A DNA stretch of 64,000 bases from JAFCUW01 sp049898325 (lineage in GTDB: Bacteria > Pseudomonadota > Gammaproteobacteria > Burkholderiales > Burkholderiaceae_D), in the NCBI RefSeq assembly GCF_049898325.1, contig NZ_JAFCXL010000014.1:80201-144200 (forward strand), given 5' to 3'. The notes under the pieces are model-generated. The model saw nothing but the letters and a program-made list of their open reading frames with translations. It was not told where the DNA came from and did not search any database. Below, one piece after another: positions 1 through 7,934 of this stretch. The translations under genes were made by a program, and so were the position numbers. Each line of letters starts with the position of its first letter. Position 1 is the stretch's first letter.

Positions 1-2
1 GC

Positions 3-203
3 TTCCCCTTGCCAGACCCCATCGCCGCCCTGATTGTCGGTGCAATGATCGGCAAAATAGGTTGGGGCTTCGCCTTGGATGCACTGCACGAATTGATGGG
101 GCGCGGCGATGCCAGAAAAGCCGCCGAAATGGATGACTTGGGTCGATTCGGTGGCGCAGGGGCGGGCAGTTGCGATTGGCGTCGCATCTTGGGGAATGGT
201 TAA
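3..203 (+). pseudogene. Truncated cation diffusion facilitator (CDF) family C-terminal fragment
   Basis: The reading frame is open from the window edge and begins with a segment like the last membrane helix of CDF metal-efflux proteins (DPIAALIVGAMIGKIGW, then the typical DALHELM turn). CDF proteins normally continue with a cytoplasmic metal-binding domain of about 80-100 residues. Here only about 30 glycine/arginine-rich residues with no family resemblance follow before the stop at 203. The upstream part lies outside the window, so a short natural variant cannot be excluded. The most likely reading is a gene whose 3' end was lost or frameshifted at the border of the glycan locus. Confidence 0.5.
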
Positions 204-211
204 ATAAATCA

Positions 212-240
212 TATTTATAAGTTTTCTTATAGGATACAAT
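212..240 (+). promoter_or_regulatory. Weak candidate promoter of the plus-strand glycan genes
   Basis: This AT-rich island in a GC-rich window has TACAAT at 235-240 as a possible -10, with a poor -35 (TATTTA, 212-217) at 17 bp. A perfect 6-bp inverted repeat TATAAG-TTTT-CTTATA lies at 216-231. The downstream gene starts at 382, leaving a leader of about 135 bases. The assignment rests only on base composition and the -10 match. Confidence 0.3.
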
Positions 241-381
241 TATGGTTCGCTAATTATCATCGGCTGCCGCACGGCAGTGCGCTAATGCCATGATCGCCCA
301 GCCGGATCCTCTTCCGACTTTTGTCCGCTCGACCCACTGTTTTATGGCAGTCCGTGTCCGGTTCAGGCAGCAGGGCCGCGC

Positions 382-1917
382 ATGAATGCGCCCCTTCGAC
401 CTGCCGCGCCACTGCGCGCACCGGGCAAGACGGTCATTCTTGGCGCCGGCGCGGCAGGACTGGCGGTGGCACACGAACTGAGCGAAGGCGGGGTCGACCT
501 GACCGTCATCGAACGCAACGCATTTGTCGGCGGTTTGTGCCGAACCGTGCGTTACAAGGGCTATGCCTTTGACCTCGGCGGACACCGCTGGTTCAGCAAA
601 AATGAAGATTTGAATGCCTGGCTGCGTCGCCTGATGGGTGACGAACTGGTGCTGGTCAAGCGCATCAGCCGTATTTACTATGACCGCAAGTATTATTTGT
701 ACCCGATCGATATCGTCGATCTGTTCCGCCGTTCCAGCCTGCTGGTGATGGCCCACGCGGGCCTGGTGTTTATTTGGGCGACCGTGGTCCAGCTGCTGCG
801 CGCGCGCCCGCCGGCGAATATGCGCGAAGCCTATATTGCCCAATTCGGCAGCAAACTGTATGACATGTTTTTTCGCCGCTACACGGAAAAAGTGTGGGGT
901 CTCCCGTGCGAGAAACTTTCGTCCGATTGGGTATCCCAGCGCACCAAGGGTTTGTCGATCTGGACCTTGCTGAAAGACGCCGTGGGCCGCAAGCAGCCGG
1001 CCTTCGCCAGCCTGATCGACCAATTCATGTATCCGCGCGACGGCTTCGTGCGCATTCCCGAGCGCATGGCCGAGCAGGTGGTGGGGCGCGGCGGCGAGGT
1101 CATCGTGGCCGCCACGGCATCCCGGGTGATTTACCACGGACCAAACCAGTTCGAGCTGCACTACCGCTGTGGCGGTCAAGAGCACAAGGTCGACTGCGAA
1201 ACGCTGGTGTCGTCGATGCCGTTGGGCCGTCTCGTACAAATGCTCAGCCCGGCGCCAGGCGCGGCCGTCGTCGCTGCCGCCCGCGCCCTGCAGTTTCGCG
1301 CGCTCGTCACCGTCAACCTGATCCTGGCGCGCGAACGCGTCTCCACCGACACCTGGCTGTACGTGCAGGACGAGGAAGTGTTGTTCGGCCGCCTGCACGA
1401 GCCGAAAAACTGGAGCGCGGCGATGGTGCCAGAGCCGGGCTGTACCTCGCTGGTGCTCGAGTGTTTTTGTTCACGGGGTGATGCGATCTGGAACATGGCC
1501 GACGAAGACATCGTGCAACGCTGCGTCGACGATCTCGAGCAGCGCCTCGGCTTGATCGCGGCCGGCGACCTGAAAGACTACGCGATCGTCCGTACCACCG
1601 ACGCCTACCCTGTGTACGACCTGGCCTACCAGTCCAACCTGGCCGTGATCCATCAATTTCTGGCCGGCTTTGAAGGCTTGCACATCCTTGGACGCAGCGG
1701 CTCGTTCCGCTACAACAATTCGGATCACTCGATTGAAATGGGCTTGATCATGGGCCGCCGCCTGCTCGGCGAGCAACTCGATCCCATGGCCGTCAACCTT
1801 GATCCCCACTATCACGAAATGCGCAGCGCCGACGAAGCCGACAGCGCCAACCGCTACGTCCTGCGGCCGGCGCCACTTAACCCTACCGCGAGGCCCAGTG
1901 AACGACCATTTACCTGA
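382..1917 (+). CDS. FAD/NAD(P)-binding oxidoreductase of the glycan locus
   Basis: This 511-residue flavoprotein has an N-terminal dinucleotide-binding motif (LGAGAAGLAVAHEL, about residues 22-35) followed by an acidic end of the second strand (VIERN). A second conserved segment (GGHRWFSKN) and a C-terminal FAD-contact segment (LHILGRSGSFRYNNSDHSIEMG) match the amine-oxidase/UDP-galactopyranose-mutase-like fold. Members of this family are common in polysaccharide clusters, where the substrate is usually unknown; sugar-ring rearrangement or oxidation is plausible. It is the first gene of a plus-strand set, and its last 20 bases overlap the next gene. The ATG at 382 has a GCAGGG element upstream. 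No signal peptide is seen, so it should be cytoplasmic or membrane-associated. Confidence 0.8.
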   Translation: MNAPLRPAAPLRAPGKTVILGAGAAGLAVAHELSEGGVDLTVIERNAFVGGLCRTVRYKGYAFDLGGHRWFSKNEDLNAWLRRLMGDELVLVKRISRIYYDRKYYLYPIDIVDLFRRSSLLVMAHAGLVFIWATVVQLLRARPPANMREAYIAQFGSKLYDMFFRRYTEKVWGLPCEKLSSDWVSQRTKGLSIWTLLKDAVGRKQPAFASLIDQFMYPRDGFVRIPERMAEQVVGRGGEVIVAATASRVIYHGPNQFELHYRCGGQEHKVDCETLVSSMPLGRLVQMLSPAPGAAVVAAARALQFRALVTVNLILARERVSTDTWLYVQDEEVLFGRLHEPKNWSAAMVPEPGCTSLVLECFCSRGDAIWNMADEDIVQRCVDDLEQRLGLIAAGDLKDYAIVRTTDAYPVYDLAYQSNLAVIHQFLAGFEGLHILGRSGSFRYNNSDHSIEMGLIMGRRLLGEQLDPMAVNLDPHYHEMRSADEADSANRYVLRPAPLNPTARPSERPFT

Positions 1918-2326
1918 ACCTGGTGCCACCGCGCGCGCACCCGCCGGCAGTTCCGACCGTAGCTTCGGCCTCGTCTTTAGCGCCTTTTTTACCATCGTCG
2001 GGCTGCTGCCACTGGCCGCGCACGGCGCACCGCGCCTGTGGAGCCTGGGCCTGGCGCTACTGGTGTTGGCCATCGCCCTGTGGCGCCCGGTCACGCTGGC
2101 CCGTTTGAACCGCCTGTGGTCGAAGTTGGGACATCTGCTGCACACACTGGTGAGCCCGCTCGCGCTGCTGGCGATCTACCTGCTGGCCTTTGTCACTACC
2201 GGCCTCTTGTGCAAATTACTGCGCAAGGATCTGCTGCGGCTGAAATTCGATCGGCAGGCGCGCAGTTACTGGATCGAGCGCACGCCGCCGGGACGTGCCG
2301 ATCAACAAATGAAAAAGCAATTTTAA
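1898..2326 (+). CDS. SxtJ-like small membrane protein
   Basis: This is a 142-residue membrane protein with about three hydrophobic helices (roughly residues 22-42, 45-63 and 80-102) and a charged C-terminal tail rich in Arg and Lys. I chose the GTG at 1898, which overlaps the preceding gene by 20 bases; a longer frame upstream adds only low-complexity sequence from inside that gene. Size, topology and position directly before a DUF5989-type microprotein and a NodU-family carbamoyltransferase match the SxtJ family, named from saxitoxin clusters, where sxtI, sxtJ and sxtK occur together. The molecular role is unknown. A membrane platform for the carbamoyltransferase is an inference from the constant neighbourhood. 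Confidence 0.7.
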   Translation: MNDHLPEPGATARAPAGSSDRSFGLVFSAFFTIVGLLPLAAHGAPRLWSLGLALLVLAIALWRPVTLARLNRLWSKLGHLLHTLVSPLALLAIYLLAFVTTGLLCKLLRKDLLRLKFDRQARSYWIERTPPGRADQQMKKQF

Positions 2327-2334
2327 GGAACACC

Positions 2335-2487
2335 ATGCTTGGATTCATCGCGGAGTTGTGGGACTTCATGCGCTCGCATAAAAAATTCTGGCTGATGCCG
2401 ATTCTGATCGTCATGGCCTTGTTCGGGGCGTTGATCGTGTTCGCCCAGGGTTCGGCGCTGGCGCCGTTCATTTACACGCTGTTCTGA
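2335..2487 (+). CDS. DUF5989-family membrane microprotein (SxtK-like)
   Basis: This 50-residue protein has a short amphipathic start (LGFIAELWDFMRSHKKFW) followed by one hydrophobic helix (about residues 20-38). It begins at ATG 2335, eight bases after the previous stop and preceded by AAGGA, and ends three bases before the carbamoyltransferase start. Microproteins of this form, grouped as DUF5989, are found beside NodU/SxtI-type carbamoyltransferases, and the one in saxitoxin clusters is called SxtK. Function is unknown. Position and spacing argue for co-translation with the enzyme and perhaps for holding it at the membrane. Confidence 0.75.
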   Translation: MLGFIAELWDFMRSHKKFWLMPILIVMALFGALIVFAQGSALAPFIYTLF

Positions 2488-2490
2488 CCG

Positions 2491-4329
2491 ATGTTCATTC
2501 TCGGGATCTCGTCGTATTACCACGACAGCGCCGCCTGCCTGCTGCGCGATGGCGTCATCGTCGGCGCCGCCCAGGAAGAGCGCTTCACCCGCGTCAAACA
2601 TGATCCGGCTTTTCCGCTCAACGCCGTCAAGTACTGCCTGGCGCAGGCCGGGGTCAGCATGCAGGACGTCGATTACGTGGCCTTCTACGACAAGCCCTTT
2701 CTCAAGTTCGACCGCCTGATCGAAACCTATATCGCCTTCGCGCCGCGCGGCTTCGCTTCATTTCGCAAGGCGATGCCGGTGTGGCTGCGCGAAAAGCTGT
2801 TTTTGAAGGACCTGCTCATCGGTGAACTGGCCAACCTGGCGCCTGCTGTCGACTGGGCCGCGCGCATGCTGTTCGGCGAGCACCACCTCAGTCACGCCGC
2901 CAGTGCCTTTTATCCGTCGCCGTTCGAGTCGGCCGCCGTGCTCACGCTCGATGGCGTGGGCGAATGGGCCACGTCCTCGCTCGCGGTCGGCCGCGGCAAT
3001 GCACTGGAAGTGCTGCGCGAGCTGCATTTCCCCCATTCGCTGGGCCTGTTGTATTCGGCCTTTACGTATTACGCCGGCTTTAAGGTCAATTCGGGCGAAT
3101 ACAAGCTGATGGGCCTGGCGCCGTACGGGCAGCCCACCTATGCCGGCTTGATCCGCGAGCACCTCATCGACGTCAAGGACGACGGCTCGTTCCGCCTGAA
3201 CATGGATTATTTCGACTATTGCACGGGCCTGAAAATGGTCAATGCCCGATTCGAGCAGCTCTTTGGTGGTCCGGCGCGCCTGCCGCACGAGGCGCTCACC
3301 ACGCGCCACATGGACCTGGCCGCCTCCATCCAGCAGGTGACCGAGGACATCATGCTGCGTCTGACCCGCGCGGCAGCGCGCACGACGGGCCTGAGTGACC
3401 TGTGCCTGGCCGGCGGCGTTGCCCTGAACTGCGTGGCCAATGGCAAGCTGCTGCGCGACGGCGCCTTCAAGCGCATCTGGGTGCAGCCGGCCGCCGGCGA
3501 CGCTGGCGGCGCACTGGGGGCGGCACTGTCGGCCCACCACGGCATGCTGGGCATGCCGCGCACGCTGGCCGCCAACGGCGCCGACAGCATGCGCGGCAGC
3601 TACCTGGGACCGTCGTTCAGCCAGCAAGAAATCAACGCCAGCCTGAGCGCCCTGGGCGCCGTCTACGAGGTGCTTTGCGATGACGAGCTGGTGGCGCGCT
3701 GCGCCGCCGACCTGGCCGACGGCCAGGCGGCTGGCTGGTTTCAAGGCCGCATGGAATTTGGCCCGCGGGCGTTGGGCGGGCGTTCGATCCTGGGCGACCC
3801 GCGCCGCGTCGACATGCAAAAGACACTGAACCTGAAAATCAAGTTTCGCGAGTCGTTCCGGCCGTTTGCGCCATCGGTGCTGGCCGAGGATGCCGCCGAC
3901 TGGTTCGACATCGATGCCACCAGTGCCTACATGCTGATGGTGGCCGAGGTCAAGCTCGACAGGCGCCTTCCCATGAGCGCCCCCGACAGCGCCTTGTTCG
4001 GCATCGACCAGCTCAACGTGGCGCGCTCGCAGATTCCCGCCGTCACCCACGTCGACTATTCGGCCCGCATTCAGACCGTCGATGCGCTGACCAATCCCCG
4101 CTACCACGCGCTGCTGACCGAGTTCAAGCGCCTGACCGGCTGTCCGCTGCTGGTCAATACCTCGTTCAATGTGCGCGGCGAGCCGATCGTGTGCGAGCCG
4201 GGCGACGCCTTCCGCTGCTTCATGGGCACCGGCATGGACGTGCTGGCCATCGGCAACGCCTACCTGCGCAAGTCGGCCCAGGACCCCGCGCTGGCGCGCG
4301 ATTACCAGCATGCGTTTGCGCCGGACTAA
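2491..4329 (+). CDS. NodU/SxtI-family O-carbamoyltransferase
   Basis: This 612-residue enzyme transfers the carbamoyl group of carbamoyl phosphate, through a carbamoyl-adenylate, to a hydroxyl of a sugar or alkaloid acceptor. The N-terminal ASKHA/Kae1-like half starts with FILGISSYYHDSAACLL and carries the metal-binding histidines of EHHLSHAASAF (H131, H132, H135). The C-terminal YrdC-like half begins near residue 400 and contains the family signature GRMEFGPRALGGRSIL (about 419-434). Length is normal for NodU/TobZ proteins. It sits three bases after a DUF5989 microprotein and directly before a glycosyltransferase, so the acceptor is most likely a sugar of the glycan made here. Confidence 0.9.
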   Translation: MFILGISSYYHDSAACLLRDGVIVGAAQEERFTRVKHDPAFPLNAVKYCLAQAGVSMQDVDYVAFYDKPFLKFDRLIETYIAFAPRGFASFRKAMPVWLREKLFLKDLLIGELANLAPAVDWAARMLFGEHHLSHAASAFYPSPFESAAVLTLDGVGEWATSSLAVGRGNALEVLRELHFPHSLGLLYSAFTYYAGFKVNSGEYKLMGLAPYGQPTYAGLIREHLIDVKDDGSFRLNMDYFDYCTGLKMVNARFEQLFGGPARLPHEALTTRHMDLAASIQQVTEDIMLRLTRAAARTTGLSDLCLAGGVALNCVANGKLLRDGAFKRIWVQPAAGDAGGALGAALSAHHGMLGMPRTLAANGADSMRGSYLGPSFSQQEINASLSALGAVYEVLCDDELVARCAADLADGQAAGWFQGRMEFGPRALGGRSILGDPRRVDMQKTLNLKIKFRESFRPFAPSVLAEDAADWFDIDATSAYMLMVAEVKLDRRLPMSAPDSALFGIDQLNVARSQIPAVTHVDYSARIQTVDALTNPRYHALLTEFKRLTGCPLLVNTSFNVRGEPIVCEPGDAFRCFMGTGMDVLAIGNAYLRKSAQDPALARDYQHAFAPD

Positions 4330-5376
4330 ATGGTGACGATGTGCGCGCAGCGGCCCCACGGCGGGGCCAATCCGGCCGCCATCGCCGTCATCATGCCCGT
4401 CTATAATGGCAGCGCCTTCCTGGCCCGTTCACTGGCACCATTGACGGCCATGCTTGCGCGTGGCGAGGTCGCAGAGTTGATCGTCGTCGATGACGGCTCC
4501 ACCGACGATTCGATGCTGCTGGCGCGGGCGGCCGGGGCAACGGTGATGACCTCGGGCGGACGGCTGGGACCTGGCGCCGCCCGCAACGTGGGCGCGCGCG
4601 CGGCGGGCGCTGCGATCCTGTGGTTTGTCGACGCTGACGTTGTCGTCCATGCGCAGGCGGCCGAGCGGATCGGCGCGGTGTTTGGCGGCGCTGGCGGTGC
4701 GCCGCTGGCCGCGCTGTTTGGTTCGTACGACGATGAACCGGCCGCGCCCGGCTTTTTTTCGCAGTACAAGAACCTCGCGCATCACCACCAGCATCAGCGC
4801 AGCGGCGGGGCATCGTCCAGCTTCTGGGCTGGCTGCGGCGCCGTGCGCAGCGCCGCCTTCGCCGCCGTCGGCGGCTTTGATGGGGCGCGCTATCCGCAGC
4901 CGTCGATCGAGGACATCGACATGGGGGCCAGGATGGCGGCGTTGGGCATGCCGGTCGTGTTGGACCCGGCGATCCTGTGCACCCACCTGAAAGTATGGCG
5001 ATTGAAAGAGCTGCTGGCGACTGACATCTTGCGCCGCGCGCTGCCGTGGTCGCGCTTGATCCTCGCGCGGGGCACGCTGCGCGACGAGCTCAATGTACGG
5101 CATTCGGAGCGCTGGCGCGCGCTGCTGGCCGCGCTGTTCCTCTCTGCCCTGGCCGCGCCGCTGCTGGCGCCACCGCTGCCGGCTTTACTGTGCGCTGCGC
5201 TGCTCGGCGGCGCCGCCATCGGCGCCAACCACCGTCTGTTTTCTCTGTTTCGCCGCCGTCACGGCAGCCGTTTCGCGCTGCTGGCGATGGCCTTTCACCA
5301 GCTGGTGTACGTCTACAGCGGCGCCGTGTTCGCGTTCTGCTGGGTCGAGTGGCGTCTCGGCCGGCGCCCCCGTTAG
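4330..5376 (+). CDS. Family 2 glycosyltransferase with C-terminal membrane helices
   Basis: This 348-residue GT-A enzyme has an N-terminal Rossmann-like start (IAVIMPVYNGSAFLARSL), the nucleotide-sugar motif VDDGSTDDS (about residues 53-61) and an FVDADVV metal-binding segment near residue 100. A PSIEDIDMGARM segment near 193 supplies the likely catalytic acid. Two hydrophobic helices near the C terminus (about 255-295 and 310-335) should anchor it to the inner face of the membrane. ATG 4330 follows the carbamoyltransferase stop without a gap; ATG 4339 is an alternative. Its last 192 bases overlap, on the opposite strand, the end of the converging SGNH gene. The sugar transferred cannot be read from sequence. 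Confidence 0.85.
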   Translation: MVTMCAQRPHGGANPAAIAVIMPVYNGSAFLARSLAPLTAMLARGEVAELIVVDDGSTDDSMLLARAAGATVMTSGGRLGPGAARNVGARAAGAAILWFVDADVVVHAQAAERIGAVFGGAGGAPLAALFGSYDDEPAAPGFFSQYKNLAHHHQHQRSGGASSSFWAGCGAVRSAAFAAVGGFDGARYPQPSIEDIDMGARMAALGMPVVLDPAILCTHLKVWRLKELLATDILRRALPWSRLILARGTLRDELNVRHSERWRALLAALFLSALAAPLLAPPLPALLCAALLGGAAIGANHRLFSLFRRRHGSRFALLAMAFHQLVYVYSGAVFAFCWVEWRLGRRPR

Positions 5377-6984
5377 CGCGCGCAGCTGCGGTTCGCCGTC
5401 CACTTCGACGGCCGCTGTGGCGCCCCCCAGCAACAGCATGATCTGGGCGTTGCTGTCGCTGCCGGTGGCCGTGAACTCTTCGCGCACGTTGTGCCAGTCG
5501 GTGCCCAGCGCGAGCTGTTTTTCCAGTCCCAGATTACCCCACGGCGCGCCGCCGCTGCTGACCAGATAGTGCAGCGTGCGCGGCGCGCTGGCGCGCACCC
5601 GCATCGTGTAGACATAGCGACGGCCGGCGACGATGTCGAAGCCGAAGCGGTGCAGATAGAGCTTCCAGGGATCGTCCACCGGCGTACCACTGAACTGGGC
5701 CCCCAGCGGCGCGCCGGCAGCGGCGGGATAGACGATCGTGGCACGGCTGGTGGCGGGAACGTCGGATGAGCGCGACATGTGCCAGAGCCGCATGGGCGGA
5801 TCGGCAATCGCCGCCGGCGCATGCAGCGCGGCTTTTACGCTCACGCGGGCCAGCAGCGGGTCGGCGGCAATGGCGTGCGCCACCGCCTGGTGCCACAGCG
5901 CCGTCGGATGACCATCGTGCGGATGAAACGCCGTGCTCAATTGGCTCACGTCGAGCACAGACAGGTTCGGTGTTGCGCGCACGGCGTCCACCAGCGCAGG
6001 CTGATCGCTATGCAGCACCAGCACAACGAAAGGCACGCCGCGCTGTCGCGACATCTCGGCCATGGCGCCGATGAGCGCCACGGTCAGTGCCAATTCCTTG
6101 CGGTCGAGCTCGGGCGAGTCGGGCAGGATGGCTGCGCTGCGGCTGATGAAGCCGTCCCAGCGCAGCCGGCCTTGCTCAAGCTCGAAGTGGGGGATCGGCT
6201 TGTCACTGCCGTTGACCGAGAACCACGATTGGCGCAGGTAATTGCGGCGCATATGGTGGCTGATCAGGCCATAGACGACAACGTCGGGCTTTTCTTTTTG
6301 GGCCAGCTTGTCCTTGAGGACCAGGTACGCATTGGTCGTGCCCCAGCCCGAGTAAGAATAATTGCGCACGCGCGCATGCGGCCACGCGTGCGCGGCCAGC
6401 TGATATGCGTACGTTTCGCTGTCCTCGACGCCGGCGCCAAAGGTGAACGAACAGCCAAGGAACCAGACCGTTGGGGGAGCGCCTGGCGCGGCGCTGGGGT
6501 CGGGCGTGGGCGCCGGCATCACGCGCCAGCCGTCGGCATCGGTCCGGTACGTGACGTTGAAATCGCGGTTTGACTGGCGCGCCGTGCTGTTGGGCTTGCC
6601 CTTGTGGCCGGCCACCGGATCGGCGGTGGTGTTCATGTCGGTCCACTCGGTGGCCGATTGCCACAAGCGTGCACCGAGCAGCAAGGTGAAATCGCCCGGC
6701 CGTACTGGTTGGTAGCCCAGTGCGAAAGCGACGGTGACGGGCAAGGTCGCGAAGACGGCCGCCATCGACCAGGCCGGCGAGAGCCGGCGTGCCGCCAGCG
6801 CGCCCAGGCCGAGCACCAGCAGCGCGCCGCCAGCGCCCAGTATCAGCGGGGTTTCGATGCGCAGTCGCAGCGTCGGCACGTTGATGGTGTGGCACAGCAG
6901 CGCCGCCAGGATCAGCCCTACGCCCTGGAGGATCAGGGTGCAAGCGAACACCGGCCGCAACGGCGCCGCGCTGTGGCGCTTCAA
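5185..6984 (-). CDS. Membrane-anchored SGNH-hydrolase-like protein with beta-sandwich tail
   Basis: This 599-residue protein has three hydrophobic helices (about residues 12-32, 46-64, 71-90), then an SGNH/GDSL-type domain with block I GCSFTFGAG (177-185) and a DGHP segment (357-360) holding the probable catalytic Asp and His. A beta-rich carbohydrate-binding-like region follows (about 410-536). Such proteins often add or remove acyl groups on glycans. The start is TTG at 6984, in a TTGA overlap with the stop of the upstream epimerase-like gene. The last 60 or so residues are antisense to the converging GT2 gene, have odd composition and look like a run-on past an ancestral stop. A paralogue lies at 23104-24897. 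Confidence 0.7.
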   Translation of the reverse strand: MKRHSAAPLRPVFACTLILQGVGLILAALLCHTINVPTLRLRIETPLILGAGGALLVLGLGALAARRLSPAWSMAAVFATLPVTVAFALGYQPVRPGDFTLLLGARLWQSATEWTDMNTTADPVAGHKGKPNSTARQSNRDFNVTYRTDADGWRVMPAPTPDPSAAPGAPPTVWFLGCSFTFGAGVEDSETYAYQLAAHAWPHARVRNYSYSGWGTTNAYLVLKDKLAQKEKPDVVVYGLISHHMRRNYLRQSWFSVNGSDKPIPHFELEQGRLRWDGFISRSAAILPDSPELDRKELALTVALIGAMAEMSRQRGVPFVVLVLHSDQPALVDAVRATPNLSVLDVSQLSTAFHPHDGHPTALWHQAVAHAIAADPLLARVSVKAALHAPAAIADPPMRLWHMSRSSDVPATSRATIVYPAAAGAPLGAQFSGTPVDDPWKLYLHRFGFDIVAGRRYVYTMRVRASAPRTLHYLVSSGGAPWGNLGLEKQLALGTDWHNVREEFTATGSDSNAQIMLLLGGATAAVEVDGEPQLRALTGAPAETPLDPAEREHGAAVDVHQLVKGHRQQRETAAVTAAKQRKQTVVGADGGAAEQRSAQ

Positions 6985-7934
6985 TGCTCCGCCTGCAGGT
7001 GGTGGCGAAAATAGGCGATGGTGTTCGATAGCCCCGTAACGAGGTCGATCTTGGGCGACCAGCCCAGCGCCTCGCGCACGCGCGAAATATCCGGGCAGCG
7101 CTGCTGCGGATCGTCCTGCACCGCGGCGATGGCGACGGTGCGGCTGGCACTGTCGGGCAGCAGCGATAACACCATCCGCGCCAGCTCGGCGATCGTGATC
7201 TCGACCGGATTGCCGATATTGAAGGGACCAATCAGGCCGTCGCGGTTGTTCATCACGCGCACCATGCCCTCGATCAGGTCATCGATGTACTGAAAACTGC
7301 GGCTTTGCTGGCCGTCGCCGCACACGGTCAGGTCCTCGCCGCGCAGCGCGCTGACAATGAAGTTCGACACCACGCGGCCATCTTCGGGATGCATGTGCGG
7401 CCCATAGGTGTTGAAGATGCGGATCATGCGGATATCGGTCTGGTATTGCCGGTGATAGTCGAAAAACAATGACTCGGCGCAGCGCTTGCCCTCGTCGTAA
7501 CAGGCGCGGATACCGGTCGGATTGACGTGGCCCCAGTAGTCCTCGCGCTGCGGATGCACCTGCGGGTCGCCATACACCTCGCTGGTCGAGGCCTGCAAGA
7601 TGCGTGCGCCTGTGCTGCGCGCCAGCTCCAGCAGGTTGAGCGCGCCCAGCACCGAGACGCGCGTGGTGCGCACCGGGTCCTGCTGATAGTGCACGGGCGA
7701 GGCGGGGCAGGCGAGGTTATAGATCTGGTCGACCTCGAGCCGCAGCGGCTCGGTGACATCGTGGCGCAGCACGGTGAACGCCGGATGGGCGCGCAGGGCA
7801 TCGACATTGCGCTCGCTGCCGGTGGAAAAATTGTCGACGCAGATGACGGCGGCGCCATCGTCGAGCAGGCGGCGACACAGGTGCGAGCCGACGAAACCGG
7901 CGCCGCCGGTGACCAGAATTGTTTTGATCGTCAT
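6981..7934 (-). CDS. UDP-glucuronate decarboxylase-like (UDP-xylose synthase) SDR enzyme
   Basis: This 317-residue extended short-chain dehydrogenase has the NAD motif TGGAGFVGSH near residue 9, the NLACPASPVHYQQDP segment typical of UDP-glucuronate decarboxylases, a Ser/Thr active-site stretch (STSEVYGDP) and an active-site YDEGK. It probably makes UDP-xylose from UDP-glucuronate, giving the locus a pentose donor. A related 4,6-dehydratase or epimerase role is possible. I use ATG 7934, which forms an ATGA overlap with the galE stop; a longer frame adds 26 arginine-rich residues without family resemblance. It is followed by the SGNH gene in the same operon. Confidence 0.8.
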   Translation of the reverse strand: MTIKTILVTGGAGFVGSHLCRRLLDDGAAVICVDNFSTGSERNVDALRAHPAFTVLRHDVTEPLRLEVDQIYNLACPASPVHYQQDPVRTTRVSVLGALNLLELARSTGARILQASTSEVYGDPQVHPQREDYWGHVNPTGIRACYDEGKRCAESLFFDYHRQYQTDIRMIRIFNTYGPHMHPEDGRVVSNFIVSALRGEDLTVCGDGQQSRSFQYIDDLIEGMVRVMNNRDGLIGPFNIGNPVEITIAELARMVLSLLPDSASRTVAIAAVQDDPQQRCPDISRVREALGWSPKIDLVTGLSNTIAYFRHHLQAEH

